Assembly: GCA_963575745.1 (NCBI GenBank)
Contig: CAUYUJ010012558.1
Coordinates: forward strand, 839,203-903,202
Origin: Prorocentrum cordatum
Lineage: Eukaryota > Sar > Dinophyceae > Prorocentrales > Prorocentraceae
Direction: 5' to 3'
Length of the DNA: 64,000 nucleotides
Shown here: piece after piece, positions 32,839 through 42,840 of the stretch
Position numbering within the stretch: the stretch's first letter is position 1
Layout: the number at the start of each line of letters is the position of its first letter
The notes under the pieces: model-generated
Told to the model about the DNA's origin: nothing
Databases searched by the model: none
Seen by the model: the letters and a program-made list of their open reading frames with translations, nothing else
Program-made: the position numbers and the translations under genes

Positions 32839-35800
32839 CTGGAAGTCCCTGGCCATCCGGTCGACTGCCGCCTTTCCGATGCCGTATGCGGGCGTGAAGA
32901 GGTAGGACACACCTCAGGGTAGACTGGACGACGGGGATTGCTGGACTCCCTCCACTGGCAGAGGTAGAAGAGAAGGAGGAAGAGCAGCAGCAGCAGCAGC
33001 AGCAGCAGGACGCGGCGCGGCAGGAAAGAGATGAGAAGGAGGAAGAAGGAGGACCAGCAGCAGCAGCAGCAGGAGAGGCAAAAGGAGGAGCAGCAAGGGG
33101 ACGGAGGAGAAGGAGGAGAGGTAGGAGTAGAAGACGGAGCGAAGGAGAGGGATGGATAGATGGAGCGTTGGAAGAGGAGGAGGAGGAGGAGGTTGAGGAG
33201 GAGGAGAAGGAGGAGGAGGAGAAGGAGGAGGAGCAGCAGAAGGGAGGATCATGAGGGAGGAGGGGAAGGAGGATGAAGAGGAGGAGGACAGACCGTAGCT
33301 GAGGGACGCGGGTCTGTGGCTGGGCTGACGCCACAGCAGGGCACGCGAGGCAACAGCGCCAGGAGGAGGAGGAGGAGGAGATGCAACAGTGGCAGCAAGA
33401 GCAGGAGCGAGAAGAGCGGGAGAAGAGGCACGTGGTCGCGAGGACGAGGAGGAGGAGGAGGAGGATGATGATGATGATGATGATGAGGAGGAGGAGGAGG
33501 AGGAGGAGGAGGAGGAGAAAAAGGAGAGGAGGAAGAGGACGCCAGGAGGAGGAGGAAGAGGTTGGAGCGTCTGAGGTGGAGGACGAGGAGGAGGACGCGA
33601 GGTCGCGAGGTGGAGGAGGAGGAGGAGCAGCAGGATGAGAAGAAGGAGGAGGAGGTCTGAGTCCCGCTACCCCAATGGCTTCCGCAGGATACCCCGAGGC
33701 ACCGCCGAAGGAGGACGTGAAGCACAGCAAGGGCCGGACGCCCCCAGAGCGCGCGGCCTTCAACAACATGGGCGCGGCGAACACAGACGCCGCGTAGTGG
33801 GACCGAGGTGGGAATGAAACAAGAGGGAGGGAGGAGGGAAGAGGAGAAGGGAAGAGGAGATGAGAGAAGAGAAGAAGGAGGTAGAATGAGGAGGAGGAGG
33901 AGGAGGAAGAGGAGGGGGGAGACAGTTCGAGGATGTAGGTTCGGAAGCATTTGTGATTCCATCTTGGACCTCCAGAGAACATCTCGTCGCCACAGCTACA
34001 CCTGGCCCGAAATCAGAGCCAGAACGCAACCCAGGAGAGGTCCGAGGGCCGATGGAGGAGGTGTGAGCGAGGGGCAGGGGACCGAAGACCCACGTCGTTG
34101 ATCTCGTCCCACACCGATCCGCCACCCCGCAGATCTGGATGTCGTGGGCACAATCGCGACGAGATGATTAGTCTTAACATTATTCGTCTTCTTCTCCTTG
34201 TTATTATCACCATGTGTATGACAAGTACTGCTATTATTGATACTATTTCTCTTCCTGTGCCCCCTGCCCCCTTCAAGAGTTCGATCTGGCTTCAGAGGTG
34301 TGGAAAAACAATGACGTCGTGATTTGTTCACGACGTTGCGATCATTTCACGACGTCGGATCTCAGAAACCACCATGTGCAACGGTCAGTGACTAGCGGGG
34401 GATCGAGGATCGAGGTTGCTTCTGGACGCTTCTGGCAACTTTTTCGGCCTCCAGATGCCTCCTGCGAGCTCTGAGGTCTCCGGAGACGTCCGAAGACCTC
34501 CCGAAACCTGCGGGGAAGGGGAAGTGGTATTGATGGGTCTATTGGGAGGAGAGTGTGGGTTCCCGTGCTTCATTCGCCCGTCACTCGCCACTGGCGAAGC
34601 AATTTTCAGGGCCCACTGCTCGTCGAGTCCGATAGGGATCCATCATTCGCTCCAAATCGTTTGCCTCTTTGGCCTTCCGCTGCAAGAGCGAAGAAACCCA
34701 ACACAGGGCTCTCGGTGGGACCTTTCATTTCCCCCCCCCTCCTGATCCTCCTCCCCTGCTATACTCCGCCTCCTCTTTCTCCCTCTTGCTCCTCCTCCTC
34801 CTCCTCCTCCTCCTCCTCCTCCTCCTCCTCCTCCTCCTCCTCCTCCTCTTCCCCACTCTCATCCTGCCCCCCTGGTCCGTCCTGAAACTCCGCGTCCTTC
34901 TCCTCGTCCGCCTCCTCATCTTTTCTCCTCGCCCTCCCTCTCCCGCGCCATGGCGCGTTGGCGACTGCGCGCGGCAGCGCAGGTGGATAAAGGAATGTCA
35001 TAAAACTTCGCCCCCTGCGACAAGGCGCGCTCTAGCTCCGGGTCGGCGGCTCCGAACTTGAAGGCGTTGTTGACCAAGATGTTCAGGGAGCCGCCTGGGA
35101 AGACGCCAACCATTAGGCCGATGCCGACCCTGGCCAGGCCTATCCTCAGGGGCCTCCCAAAGAGGGTCGGAATAGATGGAGTCGGAGGATCGCGACCCCA
35201 CCTGCTCGGACCCCTGGGAGGCCCAGCGCACTGGGCCCAGGATCGGTGCAGAGAACCTCCTGGAACAGGTACACCGACCCGAGGCCCAGGATCGTCGGGT
35301 CGGGCGAAAGGGGGGATAGCGAAGGGGGGGTTTGAGAATCAGCTCACGTAGCTGATTTTCCCGGCGCCTCCCAGCGCCGGAGGCGCCCATGTATCGAGGA
35401 ACGGGCCCATCGGTGGGGCCGAAACCAGCTGCATGCAGCAAATTTCGTAACCACCCCTTCCCCAATCCCCCCCTTTCGTCCGGCCCGAGATTGGCGTTGG
35501 CCAGGACCGGTGTATGGCAGGCTCCTGCCTTGACCCCGGGGCCCACGACGAGCCCCAACAGGGTGCTCCACCTTGAACGCCCGCGCTGGCGTCGGTCGCC
35601 GCCGCGTCGAGGCGGCACGAACTCGCCGCAATCAGGCGCACTCCAAATTGTTGAGTAAGTACCCCTCCCTCCTCTCTCCTCCCTCCTCCCTTCTCCCTCC
35701 TCCCTCCTTACTCCTCCCTTCCCCCCGGCGCCACCCTGACCGACGCACCCCCACGCGCCCCAAACCCACCCCCCAAACGCGACAGAACACCCCCACGGTG

Positions 35801-38800
35801 CCAGGCAGACCAGTCGTACCCCCCCCTCCGCGCCACCCCCCCACACACGCACACCCACACACACACAATTGTTGCGAGGCCGAGATGTAATTACACACAT
35901 CCACCGCCCTGGGATCTGGTGTCCCCAGGGCCCAAGGAGGCAGTCGACATGGATGTTTTCGGGCCCCTTGTCGGCCCAGCGGTATCCAACTTCATCGCCT
36001 TTTGGGGGGCCCAGGACATCGCTCTACCAGGCCGTGGAGGTACTCTGGTCTCGGCCTCTTGAGGCCTTCGTCTGTGCCTGTTGGGGGCCGATAAGGGGGC
36101 CTCTCGGGGGTCTGCTGGCTGTCTCGGAGGAAATCCTCGGGCTGAGGCCTCGACACAGCAGTTCGAGATCCCCCTCCTGGGCCCCTCTTCGAAGGCTTCC
36201 TGGGAGCCTCCTGGACCCTCTGTTGAGGGCCTCGGAGGCAACCCTGTGCTGGTCTTCGAGACCTTTCGGGTTGTCTGGGACGCACCCAGACATCACCCGA
36301 TATGATTCGTTCAATCTGCGGCCCCAGGCGCCCCGACCCCTCCCGGGCGGTAGCTTTGCATCCCCGGCCCATGCCTGATGGCCGCGAGCCCCGAGAGCGG
36401 ACCCCGGGCCCAAGGAATCGAGGAGCGCCGCCCAGATGGCAAAAGGCGTGCCGTCGGAGATCAGGGTATACATCTCCAGATGTGGCTCGCGCCACCCCTG
36501 GCCACCGTTCCCCCTACAGAACACACCAGTGGTGCCCAACCGCATGCACAAGGCAAACCTGGAGTCCGAGGGCCAACCTGCAAAAGGCGAGCCAACACTC
36601 GAGACCCTGGCCAGGGCAGATCAGCTAGAACGGGCGCAGCCACAGCAACGTAGCAAGGCTGCCCTGCGCACGGGGCTGAGATACGGACCCCAGATCCGGT
36701 GCCCAAGCGCCTTGAGTCGCAAGGCACACCCGCACGACTCCGAGGACTCGAGGGAAGGAGAGAAAAGGGAGGAGGGGGCGAACAGGGGGATACACGATCG
36801 CTGGCCACCCGTTTGCTCGCCGATCTGCGAGAAGACCTCCCTCACCCGCTTGTCGTCCGCGTGGTCGCACTGGAAGGCGGTGCAGCTCCCGCCTGCCTGA
36901 GCCACGAGCGTGGCCGTCTCGGCCAACGCACCCTGAAGGCTCGGCGAGGAGGAGGGCAGGGGGGGGCAGAGCTGAGCGCTGGCTGCGCGCACAAGGGGGT
37001 GGATGGAGGGGGGAAGAAGGCTTCTTAGAAGGAGGCTGCTCCTTAGAAGGCGCCAGTCTTATAGATAAGGCCCGCGCCTTCTAAGAAGCAGGGGTGCTTT
37101 TGAGAAGCCTTCCCCCCTCCCTCCACCCTCCCCCTGCGCGTGGCTGATAATGGCCCCAGGAAACACAGACCCCTCGAGTCAAGATTGGGCGGGGGGCAAA
37201 GCTTAGTTGGTGGGGTGGGCCCTAGAATAACGCCAAGGCCGTAGTATTACCGGTTCTGCTGTGCCGTACGTTTGCCGGTGTTTCCCCCGAGACGTCGCCG
37301 CATTCTTCCCGGTTCCGCCCCCTGTTCCAATCCTGGAGCTGTGTTTTTGCTGTTTCCGGTCGCCGAATTTTACCATGTCCGTGTTCAAGGGGCACTTTCT
37401 CGGAAGCCGTAAACAAAAACGGCCCTGCCGCCGCTCCCGCGGCCACCTAAGGGGCAGAGACAGAGAGAGAGAGAGACAAGGCATTGGCAGAGCGGTGAGA
37501 CATATGACATAATACGGGATATGTCGACGCCTATCCCAAGCTTTGGGAGGTTTTCGCATGGACCAAAAACTTGGGGCCAAACCCTGCGATACACGATGGG
37601 GGGCGTCCATTCTCGATAGGGGTGTGCGCGATTAGCCACCTTGGGGTGTATCCCAGGGTTCCCCTCCGTTTCTAAGCGGCTTTATTTCGTCGAACAAGCA
37701 GCCGGGGACTGGGGGAGAAAAACCGCCTGCGAAGACAGGCAGAGCGGTAACACAGGAATCGCTGCAGGTGGCGCGGCCGTGAAGCAATGAGGCACCATAA
37801 AACAAAGGTAACCGTCCATGGGCACGGGGTGCCAGGAGAAGGAGGAGGAGGACGAGGAGGAGGAGGGGGTGTCTGGAAAAATCTCTGCACGCACAACGGC
37901 AGAAAAGGGGGCAGAGCAGGGGGGGAGAGGGGGAAAACAAGGATCGAGGTTCGAGGATCCTTGTTCGGATCGCGAGGGGGAGGGGGGGGGGCAGAGGAGG
38001 GGCAGGAGAACCAAAGGGAGGAACACGGTGGGGGAGGATGGCGAAGAAGGAAGAGAAGGAATGAGAAGAGGGAGAAGAAAGAAGCTGATAATGAACAAGC
38101 AGAGTAGCAGTCATGATAAAGCTTCGAGGGTTGTGTTCAGAGAAGAAGGGGGACACAATAGGATACGTACTGATCATGAAGACGGGCGGCAATCATGATC
38201 GAAACCCGACGGTTAATGTTCAGAAGAGAAGAGGGGAGCTTACGAGTAAGTGTGACTAAACCTAAGAAGGAGAAGGAGACAGAGAGGGGGATATAAGACC
38301 AATCATGCAAGGGAGAAGGGTCGAAGTTCAAGCCTCGAGCATCGATGTCTCACGGCGTTTTGGCCCTGTGGGCCTTCAGAAGCCTCCAGAACAAAACACA
38401 CATTAGACAACTTACGGAACATGACGGGACAAGAGGAGGAAGCGGAGGAGGGAGTCAGAACGCTGGAGGCGCCAGGGGTGAGGGGGGATGCGGGGGAAAG
38501 AGGGAAGAGGGAGGAGGAAGGGGATGATGGGAGCGGAGAAGAGGAGGAGAGGTTGAAGAGAAGAAGCAGGAGGAGCGGGAGAAGCAAGAGAACGAAAGCC
38601 CTCTGCTCCGACGGTGCGCTCCTTCTCGTGACGTGCCCCCCCCCCCCCCCCTCAGGGCTTCGACCGCCCAGGTTTTTCATCCCGAGCTGTGTTCTGGGCG
38701 GTCCTGGGGCCCGGTACGCGGTAAGGGCCCAGAAAGCCGAATTTACTGAACCTTGCGTCGTGACTTTTCCCAAGGAGGAGCAAAACAAGCCATGAACCAA

Positions 38801-40100
38801 AACTGTCGGAGGTCCGCGCGGATTTCTTGGATCGGCGCTGGACCCCCCTGCCTGGCGCGCGGAGCGCGCCAGGGGCGGCGCCCGAAGCGCCGCCAGGGGA
38901 TTCCAGCGCCGATCCAAGAAGTCCGCGCGGAGCTCCCAATTCTCATGTTTATGCACTGCATTACTCAAGAACCGTCCGTCGGAATTTTATTCGCGACACG
39001 AGGGGATCCGGGGAGGATGGCATGAAGGGAACGGGCCCCAAAGGAAACGCTTCCTGGAAGCAGGGGCCCTTCCCTTCGCCAGAGTCAGATCTTCATCCCG
39101 AGTCGCTGTTTGACGGTCCTGGGGTTTGGGGGAGGAGTCCGAAAACGGCGAAAGACCTACAGGAGTCCCTCATTTCTCCAGGACCTGCTGCCTCCTTCGT
39201 TGAATGAAGGGCATCGCCAGGAAGGGGGGGGGGACAAGCTCCGGAGGGGGGGAGACATCGACCTGGAATCGGCGATAAGTTGCAGATAGATCGGCGATAG
39301 GCCCCTGATAGCGAATCCGCAGCACCAACACGACCAGGGACCATCAGCGGGAGGAGCCAGGGGATGTCCCCCTGGTGGTGTGGAGCCCCCCTTCTGCTCG
39401 AGACATTTCCTATTCCCAGATCGGGGAGGCATCGTGGACCTCATCCTGGAGGTGGCCCCCCTGTTGGTGGTGGTGTCGCACCTCCTTCCCCCGACCACTG
39501 AGCCTACGGTCAGGAACTTTTGCTCAGCGTGTCACGGCGGCCCCGGCAACACGCGATGGCTTGCAAGTGGATAGCGTGTCGCTCCGCTCCGAGGGGCGGG
39601 AGGCTCGGAAAGGCTCGGGACGCTGAAGCCAGGGGACTGGGACGTGGACAGCGTGTCGCACCGAAGCGTGGTTGGCCAGAACCAGCGGAGCGACATGCTG
39701 CCCAAAAATTCCCGACCGTATACCCGCCTAACGTTGCCCGCGCGCCCGAATCTCGGAGCCGCGCCTGGCTCCTGCCGGTGATGAAGACGCTCGCGCCGCA
39801 CTCGCCGAGCGCAACGGCGATGCCCTTCCCGATGCCCGTAAGAGTGACCCTTGGCAGGAGTGACCTTTGGTGCGCGGCTCTCTGGGGCAGCGGGGACGCC
39901 AGTGCGGGGGTGATCCTTTTGGGCCCCACAGCAAGGGTCACTCTGGCGAAGGGCCACCCTTGCGTGTAGCCGACCTTCCCGATGCCCCTGCTCGCCCCCG
40001 TCACCACGGCGCTGCACCCGGCCAGGCTGGCGGAGGCGGCGGCGGCCTCGGGCGCTCGATGAGCCCTTTGCTCCGGACACCCCCCGAGCCCCCCAAACAT
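32839..40100 (-). CDS. Short-chain dehydrogenase/reductase, DHRS1-like, at least seven exons
   Basis: Exons found by continuity with the family: A 40100-39975 (MFGGLGG start, then VVTGASRGIGK, the TGxxxGIG cofactor motif); B 39824-39765 (GIAVALGECGASVFITGRSQ); C 36932-36809 (ALAETATLVAQAGGSC, CDHADDKRVREVFSQI); D 35094 to about 34985 (LNILVNNAFKFG, the NNA motif); E about 34114-34083 (VWDEINDVGLR); F about 33804-33690 (HYAASVFAAPMLL, LLCFTSSFGG with the catalytic Ser); G about 32907-32839 (YLFTPAYGIGKAAVDRM with Tyr-x-x-x-Lys). The order, spacing and catalytic residues match DHRS1-type SDRs, which reduce carbonyls with NAD(P)H. A/B is GT-AG, B/C is GC-AG and C/D is GT-AG; D/E, E/F and F/G borders are not canonical as far as I can see. 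The C-terminal third is missing: it would lie left of 32839, perhaps near the gap. Introns are full of repeats. Confidence 0.75.
32925..33660 (+). repeat. GGA/GCA triplet tract inside an SDR intron
   Basis: Purine-rich GGA, GCA and GAT triplets fill most of the intron between exons G and F. Long frames here (oligo-Ser/Leu/Pro or Glu) are repeat artefacts. Confidence 0.8.
33799..34085 (-). other. SDR intron E/F bounded by 8-bp direct repeats, no AG acceptor
   Basis: TCGGTCCC (on the - strand) occurs at both borders, 34085-34078 and 33806-33799. Joining exons within this repeat gives CTT CGG TCC CAC TAC, matching the family sequence LR-x-HY with no extra or missing residue. The removed length is 279 nt. 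Whatever point in the repeat is chosen, the intron does not end in AG. Confidence 0.55.
34790..34855. repeat. (TCC)n microsatellite in SDR intron D/E
   Basis: Pure CTC triplets over about 60 bp between exons D and E of the dehydrogenase gene. Confidence 0.9.
35295..35488 (-). mobile_element. 194-bp inverted-repeat introner-like element, copy 2
   Basis: Same length and same internal palindromes as the copy at 23837-24030, with terminal TCGGGTCGGGCGAAA and TTTCGTCCGGCCCGA. Flanking pentamers GATCG and GATTG differ by one base and probably derive from a target duplication. It lies inside the 1.7-kb SDR intron between exons C and D, and is roughly 85-90% identical to copy 1 by eye. Confidence 0.75.
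35640..35880. repeat. CCCTCCTC-rich and CACACAC tract in SDR intron C/D
   Basis: Pyrimidine-rich CTCCCTCCT repeats at 35665-35725 grade into C-rich DNA and a short CACACA run near 35845-35865. Confidence 0.7.
36998..37121. mobile_element. Foldback element (~125 bp) in SDR intron B/C
   Basis: The left arm GGGTGGATGGAGGGGGGAAG...CTTCTTAGAAGG...CCTTAGAAGGCGC is the inverse of the right arm GCGCCTTCTAAGAAG...GAGAAGCCTTCCCCCC...CCACCC, with a loop CAGTCTTATAGATAAGGCCC. GAAGGCTTCT motifs of similar type recur near 52700-52850. Confidence 0.7.
38665..38960. mobile_element. ~300-bp repeat with GC-rich foldback, copy 1
   Basis: Starts GGTTTTTCATCCCGA, continues GGGCGGTCCTGGGGCCCGGT and ACGCGGTAAGGGCCC, then the foldback: arms GTCCGCGCGGATTTCTTGGA and TCCAAGAAGTCCGCGCGG around CTGGCGCGCGGAGCGCGCCA. 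A closely similar copy is at 40425-40715 in the same orientation. Confidence 0.7.
39225..39350. repeat. Dispersed repeat with GACATCGACCTGGAATCGGC
   Basis: The segment GGGG..ACATCGAC(C/A)TGGAATCGGCGAT...AGATCGGCG...GCGAATCCGCA also occurs at 62075-62165, about 23 kb away. Confidence 0.65.
39507..39718. mobile_element. MITE (212 bp) with CGGTC termini and TA duplication, copy 1
   Basis: Begins CGGTCAGGAACTTTTG and ends CAAAAATTCCCGACCG, an imperfect inverted repeat. TA flanks both sides (39505-39506 and 39719-39720), as in Tc1/mariner-type insertions. The interior has several GTGTCGC palindromic segments. It sits in SDR intron B/C next to the exon B donor. Confidence 0.7.
39825..39974 (-). 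other. SDR intron A/B (150 nt, GT-AG) with internal inverted repeat and 14-bp border duplication
   Basis: GGGCATCGGGAAGG is present both at the donor (exon A end plus the first intron base) and at the acceptor (intron end plus the first base of exon B). Splicing after GGGAAG at each copy gives GIGK-GIAV in frame. Inside, AGAGTGACCCTTG (39841-39853) and CAAGGGTCACTCT (39942-39954) are perfect inverses. Related sequence occurs at 42070-42240. Confidence 0.65.
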
Positions 40101-40140
40101 GTCAACCCCTGGTGGAAGAGGCAACACATGCACAAACTTA

Positions 40141-40359
40141 CGGCGAAGAACTTTTGCTGAAGGGGTCGCGGCAGCGGTCCCGGCGACACGCTATGCTTTG
40201 CCAGCGGGTAGCGTGTCGCTCCGCTCCGCGGGACGGGAGCCTGGGCAAAGCTCGGAACGTTGACGTTCGGGGACCCGGCCGTGGCTAGCGTGTCGCTCAG
40301 AAGCGTGGGGGGGCCAGAGCCCCGGGGCGACACGCTCGCTGTCCAAAAGTTCCCGACCG
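40141..40359. mobile_element. MITE of the CGGTC family, copy 2 (219 bp)
   Basis: Starts CGGCGAAGAACTTTTGCTGA after TA and ends CCAAAAGTTCCCGACCG before CA. The interior shares ACACGCTATGC, GCGTGTCGCTCCGCTCCG and AAGCTCGGAACGTT with the copies at 39507 and 44785. The left end is diverged and the right duplication has mutated. Confidence 0.65.
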
Positions 40360-40424
40360 CAACCTTTCGGAGGTCCGCGCGGATGTCGTGGATCCGCGCT
40401 GGACCCACATCCCTGGCGCGCTCC

Positions 40425-40715
40425 GCCAAGGTTTTTCATCCCGAACAGTTTTTGGGCGGTCCTGGGGCCCGGTACGCGGTAAGGGCCCCGAGATCCGAAT
40501 TGACTCCAAGAACTTCCGTCGTGATTTGCCCCGAGCAGGAGCAAAACAAACCACAAACTTTCAACCAATACTGTCGGAGGTCCGCGCAGCTTTCTTGGAT
40601 CGGCCCCGGACCGCCCTGCCCGAGCGCGCCAGGGGCGGCGCCGGAGGCGCCGACAGGGGATTCCAGCGCCGATCCAAGAAGTCCGCGCGGAGCTCCGAAT
40701 TCTCATGTTTACGCA
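40425..40715. mobile_element. ~300-bp repeat with GC-rich foldback, copy 2
   Basis: Same modules in the same order as 38665-38960. The foldback arms are GTCCGCGCAGCTTTCTTGGA and TCCAAGAAGTCCGCGCGG. A partial additional foldback arm lies just upstream at 40370-40420. Confidence 0.7.
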
Positions 40716-42069
40716 ATTTGGTTTCCTTCTGGGTTGATCTCGGGGGAGGCCTCTGCTCCTTCCACTGACATGCGCCGCTTTTCCGCCGTTGGAATCGAGC
40801 CTCCTTCGAAGACAGAGGACGACCTTCTGAGAGGCCGCCTCTGTCCTCGAAGAAGGCCTGGAGAACTGGTGCGAGGGTCGCAGGCACTCCGAGCCTTCTG
40901 AGGAGGCCCGCCCCCTCGGCCTTGCCCCCTTGGGCTCGCCGCCGAGGTCTGCTTCCGCCGCCTTTTTTGCCGGCCTTCCGCCGGCCCTCCGCCGAAGGCG
41001 AGACACGGCGAAGGCGAGGCCCTCCCCCGTGGCGACCCACGTGCGCGAGCGGGCGCGAGTACGAGCTCGAGGCGGCGGCGCTCTCCGACGAGGCGACAGG
41101 GAGGGGAACGCGTGGGTCTGGAATCCCGCCGACATCGGCGCGTTCCCTCCAAACGCAGACCACGGCATCCCCCAGCCCAGATCTCTGGCGATGTGCTGTT
41201 CAGTTTTCCCTTGAGTTCGGCCTCTGGGGTCCGTCGTCGGGCAGAAGGACCAACAAACATGGTCGGGATCTCCAGACCGCGGAGCGGAGGACGTCTGAGA
41301 GCACGGTGGAAAGCGACCGACGTTGCGGGCCTGCAGCCCATACGCACACAGCCCAGACTTCCGACGTCCTGATCTGTCTCACACCGGACGTCCTTCCTCG
41401 AGTTTGGCCTCTGGGAGGTCCTCTCCGGGCTCCGCGCACAATTGGTAGGCTATGCAGGATGGAAGACTCGTCCTGAGGTAACGTATTGCGCAACGCATGA
41501 CGTCGGAGGTCAAGGAGCCTCCTAACCCTTCTCCATGGACCACCATGCTGGCAGGCCGGGTCCTTACTTGATGCGCCTGCTCTAGACTTCGAGCTTCCAG
41601 GGACAGCGGCGAAGCAAAGGCCTGGTGTCTCTTTTCACGACGCGGGCCTCCCCCCCCCGAGCTTTCGACACAATTTGATTTCGCCGCTGGGATCCGGGAC
41701 CGGCCATGTGCGGCGCCACAATTGGCGCCCGTTGATTTATTCGCAACCGGCACGGGAGGCGCATGAATTTCAGCGCGCTGGCAGGCCAGTTTCTCATGCG
41801 ATGCCACCACCCCAGGGATCCCGTATTGAAACAGTCAGAACATCGCATGACTGGGGCTGCAAACCTCGATAGCACCAGGGGTAGATCAGACATCCGGCGA
41901 CTCGAATTGTTCAAACTCTGGGCCCCTGGGCTCCATCGACGGCTTCCCTGAGGCCAGTCTTCATCCGGAGTCGTTACTAGATAGGTCCGGAAAGCGCGCC
42001 AGGAAAACAGATAAACAAATTTACTTGATTTCTTCCGACGCAAGGGGATGCGAGGTGCCCTGATCCCCC
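40716..42069. other. Intergenic, no gene seen
   Basis: GC-rich sequence. Around 40790-40860 GACAGAGGACGACCTTCTGA and CCTCTGTCCTCGAAGAAGG form an imperfect inverted repeat. No coding segment is convincing. Confidence 0.4.
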
Positions 42070-42240
42070 GTCTACACGCAAGGGAGACCCCGCGCAAGAG
42101 TCACCTGTGGTGCGTGGCCTGCCCAACGCCGCACGCGCACGCGACAGTGGCAACCCGCGTGTTTGGGATTGTTTTGGGCACCCCCCGAAACTCACGCACC
42201 AGAGGTCACTCCAGCGCAACACTCACACGCGTAGCCGAAC
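42070..42240. mobile_element. Introner-like inverted-repeat element related to SDR intron A/B
   Basis: Left end GTCTACACGCAAGGG...AAGAGTCACCTGTGGTGCG and right end CGCACCAGAGGTCACTCC...CACACGCGTAGCCGAAC are inverted copies over about 48 bp with mismatches. GTCGGCTACACGCAAGGGTG at the SDR intron donor (39974 leftward) and GAGTGACCTTTGGTGCGCGG inside that intron match it. No host gene is evident here. Confidence 0.5.
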
Positions 42241-42840
42241 GTTACCTTCGGGGGTGACCAACAGCCTTTACAGCACAACACCTTCTGGGGACATGAAAGC
42301 GGGCAATGACCCAGGAACAGACCCAGCGAGCGCAGGCCCGAAAATACTGCGGCCTCAACACCCTCTCTAGAACCGAGCACGCGCAATTCCGCACATCGAT
42401 TTGGCATGGTGGCGGTTGCGACCACCCTCCGAACCCCCAGACGCTATTCAGAGCTTCCCCGTCTGAGCCCGTCTGTGCCCCGTCTGGGGCTTTTTGAGAA
42501 CGAGCACGATGGTGGGCCTTTTGTTTGCACTGGGGGCCTCCTGGGAATCCCGGAGGCCCCCAGCCCACCCTTGAGATCCGACGAGGCGAAACAATACTCG
42601 TCGCGGAGATGTCAATATGCGCATCTCGTGCTCCCGTCTCGTCTCGCTGAGGAACTCTGCATGCGCGCATCTGGGTGTAAGACCGATTCCACATGGACGA
42701 CGGGCGCGACAGCGACGACGGCGAACACGACAACTTCAGTGACGTCGTCCTCCTCCTCCTCCTCCTTCAGGGGAAACGAGGGAAGCACAAGTGGAAGAAC
42801 GAGGGAACATTGGACCAACTAACGAAAACAAAACACGGAA
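42241..42840. other. Intergenic, no gene seen
   Basis: No coding region supported. A short CTCCTCCTCCTCCTCC run is at 42749-42770. Confidence 0.4.

Noticed and set aside
35340-35900. Separate - strand gene around LGLVVGPGVKAGAC
   Set aside because: It lies wholly inside an SDR intron whose flanking exons join precisely; no homology or start supports an independent gene.
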